DNA from: CAVYXK01 sp963708245
GTDB lineage: Bacteria; Pseudomonadota; Alphaproteobacteria; Acetobacterales; Acetobacteraceae
DNA: 64,000 bases
Assembly (NCBI GenBank): GCA_963708245.1
Contig: OY970201.1
Location: forward strand, 310,001 to 374,000
Direction: 5' to 3'
How positions within the stretch are numbered: position 1 is the stretch's first letter; each line of letters begins with the position of its first letter. Made by a program: the position numbers and the translations under genes. Shown here piece after piece: positions 24,493-33,797 of this stretch. The notes beneath the pieces are model-generated. The model was not told the origin of the DNA, searched no databases, and saw nothing but the letters and a program-made list of their open reading frames with translations.

Positions 24493-25209
24493 GTGGATCG
24501 GGCAGTCGATGCGGTGAGTCTGGGAGCGACGACCAGCGATCTGTCGCTCTGGGGGCTGTTTCTCGAGGCCGATATCCTGGTCAAGATCGTGATGGTCGGC
24601 CTGCTCGCCGCCAGCGTCTGGGTCTGGGCCGTGGTGTTCGAGAAATGGTCCAGCCTGCGCAAGGTGAACAAGGACGCCAACGGCTTCGAGGACCGGTTCT
24701 GGTCCGGCGGCAGCCTGGATGAGCTGTTCGATCAGGAAGGCGCGCGGCCCTCCCATCCGATGGCGGCAGTGTTCGGTGCGGCGATGGGCGAATGGCGGCG
24801 CACCGTCCGCGTCGCCGGCGCCGATGTCAGCCACACCAGCGTGCGCGAGCGCATCGATCGCGCCATCAGCGTAACCGTGCAGCGAGAGATGGACCGGCTG
24901 GAGCGCTGGATGGTGTTCCTCGCCTCGGTCGGCGCGACCGCGCCCTTTATCGGGCTGTTCGGCACGGTGTGGGGGATCATGCACAGCTTCTCGGCCATCG
25001 CCTCGATGCACAACACCAATCTCGCGGTGGTGGCGCCGGGCATCGCCGAGGCGCTGTTCGCCACCGCGATCGGCTTGGTGGCCGCGATTCCTGCCGTGCT
25101 TGCCTACAACAAGATCAGCACCGATCTGGCGCGCTTCGCCGCTCGGCTGGAAGGCTTCGGCGCCGAGTTCAGCGCCATTCTGTCGCGGCAGAGCGAAGAG
25201 CGGTCATGA
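24493..25209 (+). CDS. tolQ: Tol-Pal system inner-membrane protein TolQ
   Basis: A 238-residue MotA/TolQ/ExbB-family subunit of the proton-driven Tol motor, used in outer-membrane constriction. The first membrane segment is VKIVMVGLLAASVWVWAVVF; the later pair includes ASVGATAPFIGLFGTVWGIM and VAPGIAEALFATAIGLVAAI, the family signature. The start is a GTG with GGAG eight bases upstream. Confidence 0.95.
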   Translation: MDRAVDAVSLGATTSDLSLWGLFLEADILVKIVMVGLLAASVWVWAVVFEKWSSLRKVNKDANGFEDRFWSGGSLDELFDQEGARPSHPMAAVFGAAMGEWRRTVRVAGADVSHTSVRERIDRAISVTVQREMDRLERWMVFLASVGATAPFIGLFGTVWGIMHSFSAIASMHNTNLAVVAPGIAEALFATAIGLVAAIPAVLAYNKISTDLARFAARLEGFGAEFSAILSRQSEERS

Positions 25210-25238
25210 ACAAGACTCGCGAAGAGAGGGCTTGAGCG

Positions 25239-25781
<543 letters not shown>

Positions 25782-25811
25782 GAGCCCAGCCGTGCGCGGA
25801 CCGGATTGACC

Positions 25812-26807
25812 ATGTGGGGCGGGATGGTGCCGTCGGGCATGACGCCGGAGCTGCGGCGTGGTGCCGCGGTCTCGGCGTCGCTGCACGTGCTGATCCTGGC
25901 GGCACTGCTCCTCGGCGTGCCGTTCTTCCGCCCGCCCGAGGCGCCGCCCGAGGAGGCCGTGGATATGGTATTCCAGGGCACGGCCACGTCCACGACGAAG
26001 GCGCAGGCGCCGGCCGCTGTCCCTGCGCCGGCACCGGCGCCGACGCCCCTGCCGGTGCCGCCTGCCTTCCAGCCGCCGGAGCCGCAGCCCAACGAGTCCG
26101 CACCGCCACCTCCGCCCCCTCCCCCGCCGCCACCTCCTGCACCGGCTGCGGCGACGGCCGTGCCGACCCCGCCTCTCCCCGTGCCGCCGCTGCCAACGCC
26201 CGAGCCCGCTCCGGTGGCACCCCCGCCTCCGGCCCAGGCGGCAACGCAACCTGCGCCGACGCCGGCCCAGCCGTCTCCGGTTCTCCCGCTTCCCCCCCTA
26301 CCGGTGCCGCCACCGCCGATGCCCAGCCACACGGCCCAGCCCAACCCGACCAAGAACCCGGCGCCCGAGAGCGACGCGCTCGACAACACGCTGGAGAAGT
26401 TGAGGGCGATGACCCGCCAGCAGAAACCGCCGACCGCGCGCTATAACCCGGCGCAGGGCGGCTTGCCGAACGGCGGCGGCAGTCCCACGGGCAACGACAC
26501 CGCCGCCCTGACCGCGGCAGAACGCGGGGCGATCGGCGATCACGTGCGGCCATGCTGGACCACTGACCCCGGCGCGCTCGACCTCGATAAGATGCAGGCG
26601 CTGCTCACCGTCACCACGGACCCGACCGGCGAGGTACGGGTTGCCAACGTAGCGCCGGCGGACCAGGGCCGGCTTGCCGACCCGCGGTTCCGCGCTTTTG
26701 CCGAGCGGGCGGTGCGCGCGGTTATGGACCCGGCCTGCGCCAACCTGCCCCTGCCGCCGAGCATGCTGGGCAAGGTCAACGTTCTGACGTTCCGCTTCAG
26801 CCCCTGA
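25812..26807 (+). CDS. tolA: TolA/TonB-like protein of the Tol-Pal system
   Basis: A 331-residue inner-membrane-anchored protein. The N-terminal anchor is SASLHVLILAALLLGVPFF, followed by a proline-rich spacer of about 150 residues with a run of twelve prolines, and a C-terminal domain with AIGDHVRPCWTTDPGA and CANLPLPPSMLGKVNVLTFR, as in alphaproteobacterial TolA. The Pro-rich linker replaces the Ala/Lys helix of enterobacterial TolA. It should bridge TolQR to TolB and Pal. Confidence 0.88.
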   Translation: MWGGMVPSGMTPELRRGAAVSASLHVLILAALLLGVPFFRPPEAPPEEAVDMVFQGTATSTTKAQAPAAVPAPAPAPTPLPVPPAFQPPEPQPNESAPPPPPPPPPPPPAPAAATAVPTPPLPVPPLPTPEPAPVAPPPPAQAATQPAPTPAQPSPVLPLPPLPVPPPPMPSHTAQPNPTKNPAPESDALDNTLEKLRAMTRQQKPPTARYNPAQGGLPNGGGSPTGNDTAALTAAERGAIGDHVRPCWTTDPGALDLDKMQALLTVTTDPTGEVRVANVAPADQGRLADPRFRAFAERAVRAVMDPACANLPLPPSMLGKVNVLTFRFSP

Positions 26808-26827
26808 TCCCGTTCCGCCCGGCCAAC

Positions 26828-28288
26828 ATGAAAGATGCGCCGATGACCGACCAGATTACATCTCCGCTGCTGACTCGCCGGATCTGGATGCCCCGGCGTG
26901 CCTTGCTGGCGAGTGCTGCCGGCGCGGCCGGATCGCTGGCGCTGCCGGCGGTCGCACGCGCGCAAACACCGCCCGCCCCCGCGCCGACGGCTCCCGCCCC
27001 CGCTGCATCGTCGGCGCAGAGCGCGGTGATCGACGTGAATCGCGCCCGCGCCGCCCCGATTCCGATTGCGCTGCCGGCACTTGCCGGCGCCGACCCGATA
27101 TCGCAACAGCTCGGCAGCGACATCATTCTGGTGGTTTCCAATGATCTCGCAAGCTCCGGGCTGTTCCGGGTGATCAACCCGCAGGCATACATCCAGGCGG
27201 CAGCGAACCCAACCTCTGATGTGCCGGAGTTCCAGAACTGGGCGGCGGTCGGCGCGCAGGCGCTGGTGACCGGACGCACCGCCTCGCAGGGCGGCGGCGA
27301 GGTGCGGGTGGAGTTCCGCCTGTGGGACGTGCTGCCGCAGACCCAGCTACAGGGCACCGCGTACACCACCACACAGAGCAACTGGCGACGCATCGCGCAT
27401 ATCATGGCGGATGCGATCTATCAGCGGCTGCTTGGCGAAAGCGGCTATTTCGACACGCGCATCGTCTATGTGGCGTTGACCGGACCGCGCGGGCGGCAGA
27501 CGCGGCGGCTGGCGATCATGGACCAGGACGGTGCCAACTACCGCACGTTGACGGACGGCGCCTGGCCGGTGCTGACACCGCGCTTCTCGCCCAAGCGCGA
27601 CCAGATCGCATTCATGAGCTATGCCAATGACCGGCCACGCGTTTATTTGTTCGATCTCGGCTCTGGGGCGCAGAGCGTGCTCGGCGATTTTCCGGGCATG
27701 ACATTTGCGCCCCGCTTCTCGCCGGGCGGCAACAGCGTGGTCATGGCGCTCGCGCGCGGCCAAGGCTCGGCGATCGTGGTGGTGGAGCTGGGGAGCCGGA
27801 CGAGCCGGCAACTCACCAACGCCGATTCGATTGACGTCAGCCCGTGCTACAGCCCCGACGGGTCGCAGATCGTGTTCAACTCCGATCGCGACGGCGACCC
27901 CCAGCTTTACATCATGTCAGCGAGCGGCGGTGGGGCGCGACGGATTAGCTTCGGCCACGGACGCTATGGCACGCCGGTGTGGTCGCCGCGCGGCGACCTG
28001 ATTGCGTTCACCCGCTATGGCGGTGAGGAATTGAACTTCTCGATCGGCGTCATGCAGCCGGACGGCAGCGGCGAGCGCCTGTTGGCCGAGGGCTGGGACG
28101 TCGAAGGCCCGACCTTCTGCCCGAATGGACGGGTGCTGATGTATTTCAGTACCACGCGCGCCACCGGTAGCCGTGGCGAGGGGTTCTCGTCCCATCTCGC
28201 CTCGGTCGATATCACCGGCTTCAACCACCGGGATATCGTCACGCCAACCAGTGCCTCGGACCCGGCCTGGTCGCCGCTTGGGGGATGA
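26828..28288 (+). CDS. tolB: Tol-Pal system beta-propeller protein TolB
   Basis: A 486-residue periplasmic protein. The N-terminus has RRIWMPRRALLASAAGAAG and ends AVARA, which looks like a Tat-type signal rather than a Sec one. The alpha/beta domain (GSDIILVVSNDLASSGLFRV) is followed by a six-bladed propeller with WD40-like repeats such as LTPRFSPKRDQIAFMSY and SPCYSPDGSQIVFNSDRDGD. The C-terminus is complete. The normal next gene, pal, is absent: an IS1380-family element begins 82 bases downstream. Confidence 0.94.
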   Translation: MKDAPMTDQITSPLLTRRIWMPRRALLASAAGAAGSLALPAVARAQTPPAPAPTAPAPAASSAQSAVIDVNRARAAPIPIALPALAGADPISQQLGSDIILVVSNDLASSGLFRVINPQAYIQAAANPTSDVPEFQNWAAVGAQALVTGRTASQGGGEVRVEFRLWDVLPQTQLQGTAYTTTQSNWRRIAHIMADAIYQRLLGESGYFDTRIVYVALTGPRGRQTRRLAIMDQDGANYRTLTDGAWPVLTPRFSPKRDQIAFMSYANDRPRVYLFDLGSGAQSVLGDFPGMTFAPRFSPGGNSVVMALARGQGSAIVVVELGSRTSRQLTNADSIDVSPCYSPDGSQIVFNSDRDGDPQLYIMSASGGGARRISFGHGRYGTPVWSPRGDLIAFTRYGGEELNFSIGVMQPDGSGERLLAEGWDVEGPTFCPNGRVLMYFSTTRATGSRGEGFSSHLASVDITGFNHRDIVTPTSASDPAWSPLGG

Positions 28289-28370
28289 TCGGCCAATATC
28301 GGACTGGTGCAGGAGCGCTGCTCCGCCGCGATCCGAGTTACAAGCTAGGCACCTGGCCGCTTGGGATTAA

Positions 28371-30032
28371 CCTAAATCCGGCAGTTGAGTGATTGCGCGC
28401 CGCGGCTAAATCGGCAGATTTGGCCGGCATGAGCACAGAACAGAGATGTCTGGCGGTTCACCCCGCGGGTGAGCAACCGGAAGTTGCGCCGCATTCGGCG
28501 ATTGCCGATACCTTCGCCGGGCGCGTGCACGTGGAGTGGGACGCCGCCGCACCGGTGACGCCGTTCGGCCAACTGCCATTCTTCATCGACTACCTGAAGC
28601 AGGCCGGGTTGTTCGACAATTGGGTTGCCGACTGTCCGCTGCGGTTCACTAGCCCGAATGCACCGCGTACACGCGATCTGCTTGGCACCGTGCTGCTGTC
28701 TGTTCTGGCGGGTCACCGGCGCTATGCCCATGTGACCGCGCTGCGCTGCGATCCGGTGAACCCGCCGTTGCTCGGCATGCGCAAGGTGGTCAGCGAGGAC
28801 TCGGTTCGCCGCGGGCTGGAGAAGATCGACGAAGCGCAAGGCTCGGCCTGGCTGCAAAACCACCTGGACTATTGCACCGCTCCGCTGCTCGGCGAGCCGT
28901 GGGTGCTCGACATCGATACCACCATCAAACCTTTGTATGGGCACCAGGAAGGCGCCGAGCTGGGCTATAATCCGCACAAGCCGGGTCGGCCGTCGCACTG
29001 CTATCACAGCTACATGCTGTCGAACCTGCGGCTGGTGCTACGGGTCGAGGTATTGCCCGGCGATCAGCACAACGTCAGACACGCGACGGGCGGCTTGTGG
29101 GAGTTGCTGGATCATCTCGGAGCGGGGCAGCGGCCGTGGCTGCTGCGCGGAGACAAGTCGTGGGGCATCGAGCCGGTGATGGCGCGGGCCGAGCGGGAGG
29201 AGCTGGCGTATCTGTTCCGTCTGCGCATGACGAAAAACGTCACGCGGGCACTGCAACGGGCGATGCAGGCATCGGACTGGAAGGATGCCGGCCAGGGCTG
29301 GCAGGGCAAGGAGACGAGCCTGCGGCTGGAGGGCTGGAGCCGGCAGCGGAGAGTCATTCTGCTGCGCCGCCAACTGGCTGGTCCGCCGGCCGTCGATCAT
29401 GGCGATCCGGCTCAGCGGCGACTTGGCTTCGTCGAGGTGGGCCCCGATCAGGAGGCGTGGGACTACGCTGCGCTGGTCACCTCAATGGACGATGAAATCC
29501 TGACGCTGGGGCAGTTGTATCGCGATCGGGCGGATTGCGAGAACGTTTTTGACGAGCTGAAGAACCAATGGGGTTGGGGCGGTTTCACGACACAGGACCT
29601 CACGCGGTGTCGGCTGCTGGCCGGTATCGTTGCACTGATCTACAACTGGTGGAGCCTGTTCGTCCGGCTGGCTGATCCGGAGCACCATCGGGAGGCGATC
29701 ACCACCCGACCCTTGCTGCTGTCGGCGATCGCGCAGCGCACCCAACACGCCGGCCAGGTGAGGCTGACGATCAGCAGCGCGCATGGCGCGCGCGACAAGG
29801 CGAGGCAAGCTTACCTGCGCATCGCCGGCTTTCTTGACCGGCTGCGAAAAAGTGCGGAGCAGTTGGATCCGCTGCAACGCTGGTATCGCATCCTCAGTGA
29901 AGCGCTCCGCTACTTCTTGCATGGCCGGCAACTGCAGCCACCGCTTCGCCTGAGCCCGGCCTGAGCAATTACCCCAGGTTGTGGGTCGTCACTTCAGACC
30001 GGCGACGATCGGACCCAACTGCCGGATTTAGG
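28371..30032 (+). mobile_element. IS1380-family insertion sequence with 5-bp target duplication
   Basis: A 1662-bp element with perfect 17-bp terminal inverted repeats (CCTAAATCCGGCAGTTG). It is flanked by ATTAA at 28366-28370 and 30033-30037. It carries one intact transposase gene. It lies directly after tolB, where pal would be expected, but the sequence right of it is not pal, so another rearrangement must also have occurred. Confidence 0.93.
28429..29964 (+). CDS. IS1380-family transposase
   Basis: A DDE transposase of about 511 residues. Recognisable blocks are WVLDIDTTIKPLYGHQEGAE (first aspartate), WLLRGDKSWGIEPVM (second aspartate) and RADCENVFDELKNQWGWGGF (glutamate block), as in IS1380. 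The start is the ATG of MSTEQRCLAV; an upstream GTG or TTG is possible. It is intact and likely functional. Confidence 0.93.
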   Translation: MSTEQRCLAVHPAGEQPEVAPHSAIADTFAGRVHVEWDAAAPVTPFGQLPFFIDYLKQAGLFDNWVADCPLRFTSPNAPRTRDLLGTVLLSVLAGHRRYAHVTALRCDPVNPPLLGMRKVVSEDSVRRGLEKIDEAQGSAWLQNHLDYCTAPLLGEPWVLDIDTTIKPLYGHQEGAELGYNPHKPGRPSHCYHSYMLSNLRLVLRVEVLPGDQHNVRHATGGLWELLDHLGAGQRPWLLRGDKSWGIEPVMARAEREELAYLFRLRMTKNVTRALQRAMQASDWKDAGQGWQGKETSLRLEGWSRQRRVILLRRQLAGPPAVDHGDPAQRRLGFVEVGPDQEAWDYAALVTSMDDEILTLGQLYRDRADCENVFDELKNQWGWGGFTTQDLTRCRLLAGIVALIYNWWSLFVRLADPEHHREAITTRPLLLSAIAQRTQHAGQVRLTISSAHGARDKARQAYLRIAGFLDRLRKSAEQLDPLQRWYRILSEALRYFLHGRQLQPPLRLSPA

Positions 30033-30034
30033 AT

Positions 30035-30056
30035 TAATCATATGACCATATGATTA
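30035..30056. promoter_or_regulatory. Perfect AT-rich palindrome, possible operator
   Basis: Two 10-base arms, TAATCATATG and CATATGATTA, separated by AC form a perfect dyad in a GC-rich context. It lies five bases upstream of the ATG of a DUF6516-like remnant, overlapping its leader. Such sites are typical of toxin-antitoxin autoregulation. The IS1380 target duplication overlaps its left arm. Confidence 0.5.
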
Positions 30057-30060
30057 GGGC

Positions 30061-30117
30061 ATGGAAGCTCCGGAACATACCCTCGAATTTCTCCTCGCCT
30101 TCGATGGCCGTGTGCAC
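30061..30117 (+). pseudogene. N-terminal remnant resembling DUF6516 toxin-like proteins
   Basis: The frame MEAPEHTLEFLLAFDGRVH resembles the start of DUF6516-type proteins, which are often paired with HTH antitoxins. After about 19 codons the resemblance ends. The assignment rests on a short match and is tentative. Confidence 0.35.
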
Positions 30118-30157
30118 TGTTTTTTCCCTTGCGGGGACGGCAGGCGGGGCGACCTAC

Positions 30158-30278
30158 CTAAGCGTCGCGCACGATCTGCTGTGCGTCGGCCACCAGTGCC
30201 TGCAGGTGCTGCTCGTCCTTAAAGCTCTCGGCGCATCTCTTTTGGCGCGGGCTGGCCGGCAAGCGGCGAAGTCGTCAT
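30158..30278 (-). pseudogene. pgm: Phosphoglucomutase remnant with only the two ends left
   Basis: From the ATG at 30278 the minus strand reads TTSPLAGQPAPKEMRR, the N-terminus of alpha-D-phosphoglucomutase (compare SPLAGKPAP). It passes straight into another frame reading ESFKDEQHLQALVADAQQIV and a stop, the C-terminal helix of the same enzyme. The whole catalytic centre has been deleted. It sits 13 bases after glgP in the same direction with an AAGG ribosome site, so a glgP-pgm operon once existed for glycogen breakdown. Confidence 0.75.
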
Positions 30279-30291
30279 CTGTGTGCGCCTT

Positions 30292-32784
30292 TCATGGTAT
30301 CGGACAAGGTTTCGCGTTCCAGATTTCCGCCGCGTATTGGGCGATCGTACGGTCGCTGGAGAATTTGCCAGAGCCGGCCACGTTGAGGATCGCCTTGCGG
30401 GCCCATCCATCGCTGTCCGCATAGAGTTCGCAGAGCTTCCGATCGGCGTCCAGGTAGGACCTGAGATCGGCGAGGTGCATGTAGTGATCCCCCTGCGCCA
30501 ATAGGGCGTCGTGTAGCGGGATGAAAGCACCTAGCTGGTACTGGCTGAAATAATCTGCGGAGATCAGGTCCAAGGCCGCCCGGGCTTCGGGCTCGTTATC
30601 ATAGTGCCAATAGGGGCTGTACCAGCTACGGCTATCGGCAACCTGTTGCGCGCTGAGTCCGAACAGGAAGAAGTTCTCCTCGCCCGCCTCCTCTGCCATC
30701 TCGATCGTCGCACCATCTCGCGTGCCGATGGTGAGCGCTCCATTCATCATGAATTTCATGTTGCTCGTGCCGCTCGCTTCGTAACCGGCCGTCGAGATCT
30801 GATTGGAAACGTCGGCGGCCGGTATCAGGCGCTCGGCCAAGGACACACAATAATCGGGCAGGAAGACCACTCTCAGCCGGTCGCGCGTCATCGGATCGCC
30901 GTCAATCGTGCCCGCCAGGTTGTTTAGAAACTTGATAATGAGCTTGGCGAGCCGGTACGCCGGTGCGGCCTTTCCGGCGAAAAAGAAGGTCCGCGGTGCC
31001 ATGTCGAGGTCCGGGTTTGCCTTCAATCGATTGTAGAGCACGATGATGCGTAGCGCGTTTAGCATCTGCCGTTTGTATTCGTGGACGCGCTTGATCTGGC
31101 AGTCGAAGATGCTGTCGGGGTCGACCGTCTGCCCGGTGGTCGATTTCAACCACTTGGCGAAGTGCAATTTAGCGTCACGTTTTGCCCGCCGGAAGGCATT
31201 GAGGAAGGCGGGGTCGGTGGCGAGGGGCGTCAGCTTTGCGATCTGGCCGAAATCGGTTATCCAGCCATCGCCGATAGCGTCGGATATGACACGGGACAGC
31301 TCCGGATTCGCCAGCAGCAGCCAGCGCCGCGGCGTGACACCATTGGTCTTGTTGTTGAAGCGCTCTGGAAACAGCTCGGCCAGATCCTTGACCGTCATCG
31401 TGCGCAGCAGCCCGGAGTGGATTGCGGCAACCCCGTTGGTGCTGTGCGAGCCGACGATCGCCAGGTTCGCCATCCGAACCTTGCCTTCCACGCCCTCCTC
31501 GATCAGGCTAACGCGGCCGACGCGCGCCTCGTCGCCCGGATAGCGCCGCCGAACCTCGGCGAGTAAACGGCGGTTGATCTCAAACACGATCTCCAGATGC
31601 CGCGGCAGGATCTGCTGAAAATAGTGCAGCGGCCATTTCTCGAGAGCCTCGGGCAGCAGTGTATGATTCGTGTAGGCTAGAGTGCGCTGCGTTAGATCCC
31701 ACGCCTGGTCCCACTCGAGATACGCATCATCGAGCAGGATGCGCATAAGCTCGGGTACAGCCAATGTGGGATGCGTATCGTTGAGCTGGATCGCAACCTT
31801 GTCAGGAAGACTGCGCCAGTCGGCATTGTCGCGTCGAAACCGACGCACGAGGTCAGCGAGGGAGCAAGCAACGAGAAAATACTCCTGCACAAAGCGCAGC
31901 TCCTTCCCCATCTCGGTGGAGTCGTCAGGGTACAGGACGCGAGTCAGTGCGTGGGCCGCGATGCTGCTGACCTGGGCGCCAATAAAATCACCGTGGCTGA
32001 ATTCCTCAAATTGGAAATAATCGTGTGATGCGGCATTCCACAGTCGAAGTGTGTTGACGGTTTTGCCGCCATAGCCCACTACCGCTCGGTCGAACGGGAT
32101 ACCAATGATAGTAGAAGGGCGGCCAGGCACGACCTGTAGGCTCCCGCGATGCATCTCAAACGAGCAGCCGAGCTTGACTTCGACGGTTTCGTTAGGACGC
32201 GCCACCTCCCACGGGTCGTGGCGGCTCAGCCAATTGTCCGGACGCTCACGCTGCCAACCGTCTTCGATGGATTGCCGGAACATGCCGTATTGATAACGCA
32301 GGCCGTAGCCCATCGCCGGAAGCTGCATCGTTGCCATTGAGTCGAGGAAGCAGGCGGCGAGGCGCCCGAGGCCGCCATTCCCAAGGCCTGCGTCGGGCTC
32401 CTGCTCCAACAGGCCCAGCCAGTTGAGGTCAATTTCCATCGCGGCTCGCTCGACAAAGGGCTCGAGCAATAGATTAGTCACATTGTCGGCCAATGAGCGG
32501 CCGATGAGAAATTCCATCGATAGGTAATAGATACGCTTCGGGTTCTGCTGATCATAGGTGCGCGCGGTGTGCACCCAGCGTTGCGAGAGCACGTCCCTGA
32601 CCGATCTTGCAGCTGCTTCGAATTTTTCGCGGTCGTTTGCAGTGTTCGGATCGATGACATCGTCAAACAGCAGACGCCGCTCGTAAAGCGCGTCGCTATG
32701 TCCGGAGAACTTGGTTGGACCGCAGCCATACTGCTCCAAGAGATTCTGGCCGGCGGCGACATCGATTGCCTCGTTCATACTCAT
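30292..32784 (-). CDS. glgP: Glycogen/alpha-glucan phosphorylase
   Basis: An 830-residue cytoplasmic PLP enzyme that releases glucose-1-phosphate from alpha-1,4-glucans. Seen: YYLSMEFLIGRSLADN and DAGLGNGGLGRLAACFLDS near the N-terminus, HPTLAVPELMRILLDD, FDCQIKRVHEYKRQMLN, and the PLP-lysine block EASGTSNMKFMMNGALTIG. Full family length. It is surrounded by remnants of pgm, glgX and a phosphatase, so its product glucose-1-phosphate would need a phosphoglucomutase encoded elsewhere. Confidence 0.95.
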   Translation of the reverse strand: MSMNEAIDVAAGQNLLEQYGCGPTKFSGHSDALYERRLLFDDVIDPNTANDREKFEAAARSVRDVLSQRWVHTARTYDQQNPKRIYYLSMEFLIGRSLADNVTNLLLEPFVERAAMEIDLNWLGLLEQEPDAGLGNGGLGRLAACFLDSMATMQLPAMGYGLRYQYGMFRQSIEDGWQRERPDNWLSRHDPWEVARPNETVEVKLGCSFEMHRGSLQVVPGRPSTIIGIPFDRAVVGYGGKTVNTLRLWNAASHDYFQFEEFSHGDFIGAQVSSIAAHALTRVLYPDDSTEMGKELRFVQEYFLVACSLADLVRRFRRDNADWRSLPDKVAIQLNDTHPTLAVPELMRILLDDAYLEWDQAWDLTQRTLAYTNHTLLPEALEKWPLHYFQQILPRHLEIVFEINRRLLAEVRRRYPGDEARVGRVSLIEEGVEGKVRMANLAIVGSHSTNGVAAIHSGLLRTMTVKDLAELFPERFNNKTNGVTPRRWLLLANPELSRVISDAIGDGWITDFGQIAKLTPLATDPAFLNAFRRAKRDAKLHFAKWLKSTTGQTVDPDSIFDCQIKRVHEYKRQMLNALRIIVLYNRLKANPDLDMAPRTFFFAGKAAPAYRLAKLIIKFLNNLAGTIDGDPMTRDRLRVVFLPDYCVSLAERLIPAADVSNQISTAGYEASGTSNMKFMMNGALTIGTRDGATIEMAEEAGEENFFLFGLSAQQVADSRSWYSPYWHYDNEPEARAALDLISADYFSQYQLGAFIPLHDALLAQGDHYMHLADLRSYLDADRKLCELYADSDGWARKAILNVAGSGKFSSDRTIAQYAAEIWNAKPCPIP

Positions 32785-32854
32785 CCTCCCTCAAAGCCGC
32801 TCAGACTTTTTCCCAAACCAGACAATCCAGCCGCTGCTCGACGCGTCAGACGAG

Positions 32855-33375
32855 GGGCCAGTTCTAGACTTTGATGGCGGGCGCATCACGATAATGGCTG
32901 AGCACGCAAAGTGTGCCGGTATCAAGCAGGAAGTGCCGCCCGGCACTCGGAGGATGCCCAATCCAGCGCGCCACCAGCACGCATCGCCCTCCGTCTCTCG
33001 GGCGCGTCCGATCACGCGATCCACCCGTGTCCCCACTTGCTCGGGCGTTTGCCCACCCGGCGCCCATCCTCGAATATCAGCCAGTCCGGCGCTCTTTCAT
33101 GAATCTTTTCTGACGTCAGCCCCTCGTACTCGCCGTAGTTCCATTCTCTGAGGTCGGGATCGATCGTGGCCTGGTCACCGAGACCCGCCAACTCGCAGGT
33201 TTCGCGCGCTCGATGCGGTGGACTCGTGAACACCTGGGTGAACAACTCCTTGGCGAGTATCGGTTGAAGCCGGGCCGGCGCCCGTTCGCGGTCAACGGGA
33301 TGTCCGTCGTGTTGGTGTGCTGGCCGCTAAAGCTCCACTCTGTTTCCCCGTGTCGGATCACGAAGACGTCCACCT
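32855..33375 (-). pseudogene. Histidine phosphatase (phosphoglycerate mutase-like) with several frameshifts
   Basis: Three minus-strand frames together give a phosphatase. The first holds VFVIRHGETEWSFSGQHTNT and DIPLTANGR with the catalytic RHG. The second holds LFTQVFTSPPHRARETCELA and LREWNYGEYEGLTSEKI. The third region holds VGTRVDRVIGRARETEGDA and then ARWIGHPPSAGRHFLLDTG. At least three frame changes separate them. It lies upstream of glgP on the same strand, in what was probably a sugar-phosphate or glycogen operon. Confidence 0.75.
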
Positions 33376-33420
33376 GACGCTGCTCCCTGCTAGCAATATC
33401 GTCTTGGCGAAGGGGCGGGC

Positions 33421-33607
33421 CAAGCAACCTCACCTAGGGGGTCGAGCAGGAGGTTGTTTGAGTTGAAACGGAGCCTTGCCCCGGATCGAAGGACCCATAA
33501 CACGATAGCGATAAAGCTCGCCCGCCGTGACGCCGGGAACGATACAGTGCCAGTAATAGCCGGTGTGGTTGATGCTCGGATCGAGATCAATAATTCGTGA
33601 GGGATCA
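33421..33607 (-). pseudogene. glgX: Remnant of glycogen debranching enzyme GlgX
   Basis: The minus strand reads RIIDLDPSINHTGYYWHCIV and PGVTAGELYRYRVMGP, then, one frame over, RLRFNSNNLLLDPLGEVAW. This is the N-terminal carbohydrate-binding region of GlgX-type debranching enzymes. Only about 60 codons survive. Together with glgP and pgm' it marks a former glycogen operon. Confidence 0.65.
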
Positions 33608-33681
33608 AGAGGCGTCGCCGCGATCGAACAACAGGAGCTGAACCGATGTATCGTCCCTGGGAAACACGCTGAAATTAGTGC

Positions 33682-33705
33682 CTTGGCGCTAATAGTCGCG
33701 CCAAG
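33682..33705. promoter_or_regulatory. Inverted repeat upstream of phosphoketolase
   Basis: Arms CTTGGCGC and GCGCCAAG are separated by TAATAGTC, about 93 bases before the xfp start. It could be an operator or an mRNA hairpin; no T-run follows on either strand. Confidence 0.4.
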
Positions 33706-33797
33706 CGGAAAGCCTCCACCTTTGTGCTATGTCGGGCTGGTGATATGCACGCGGTGGAAACAGCACTCTGCCCGAAGACGGGCCTCGGGGGGAACCC

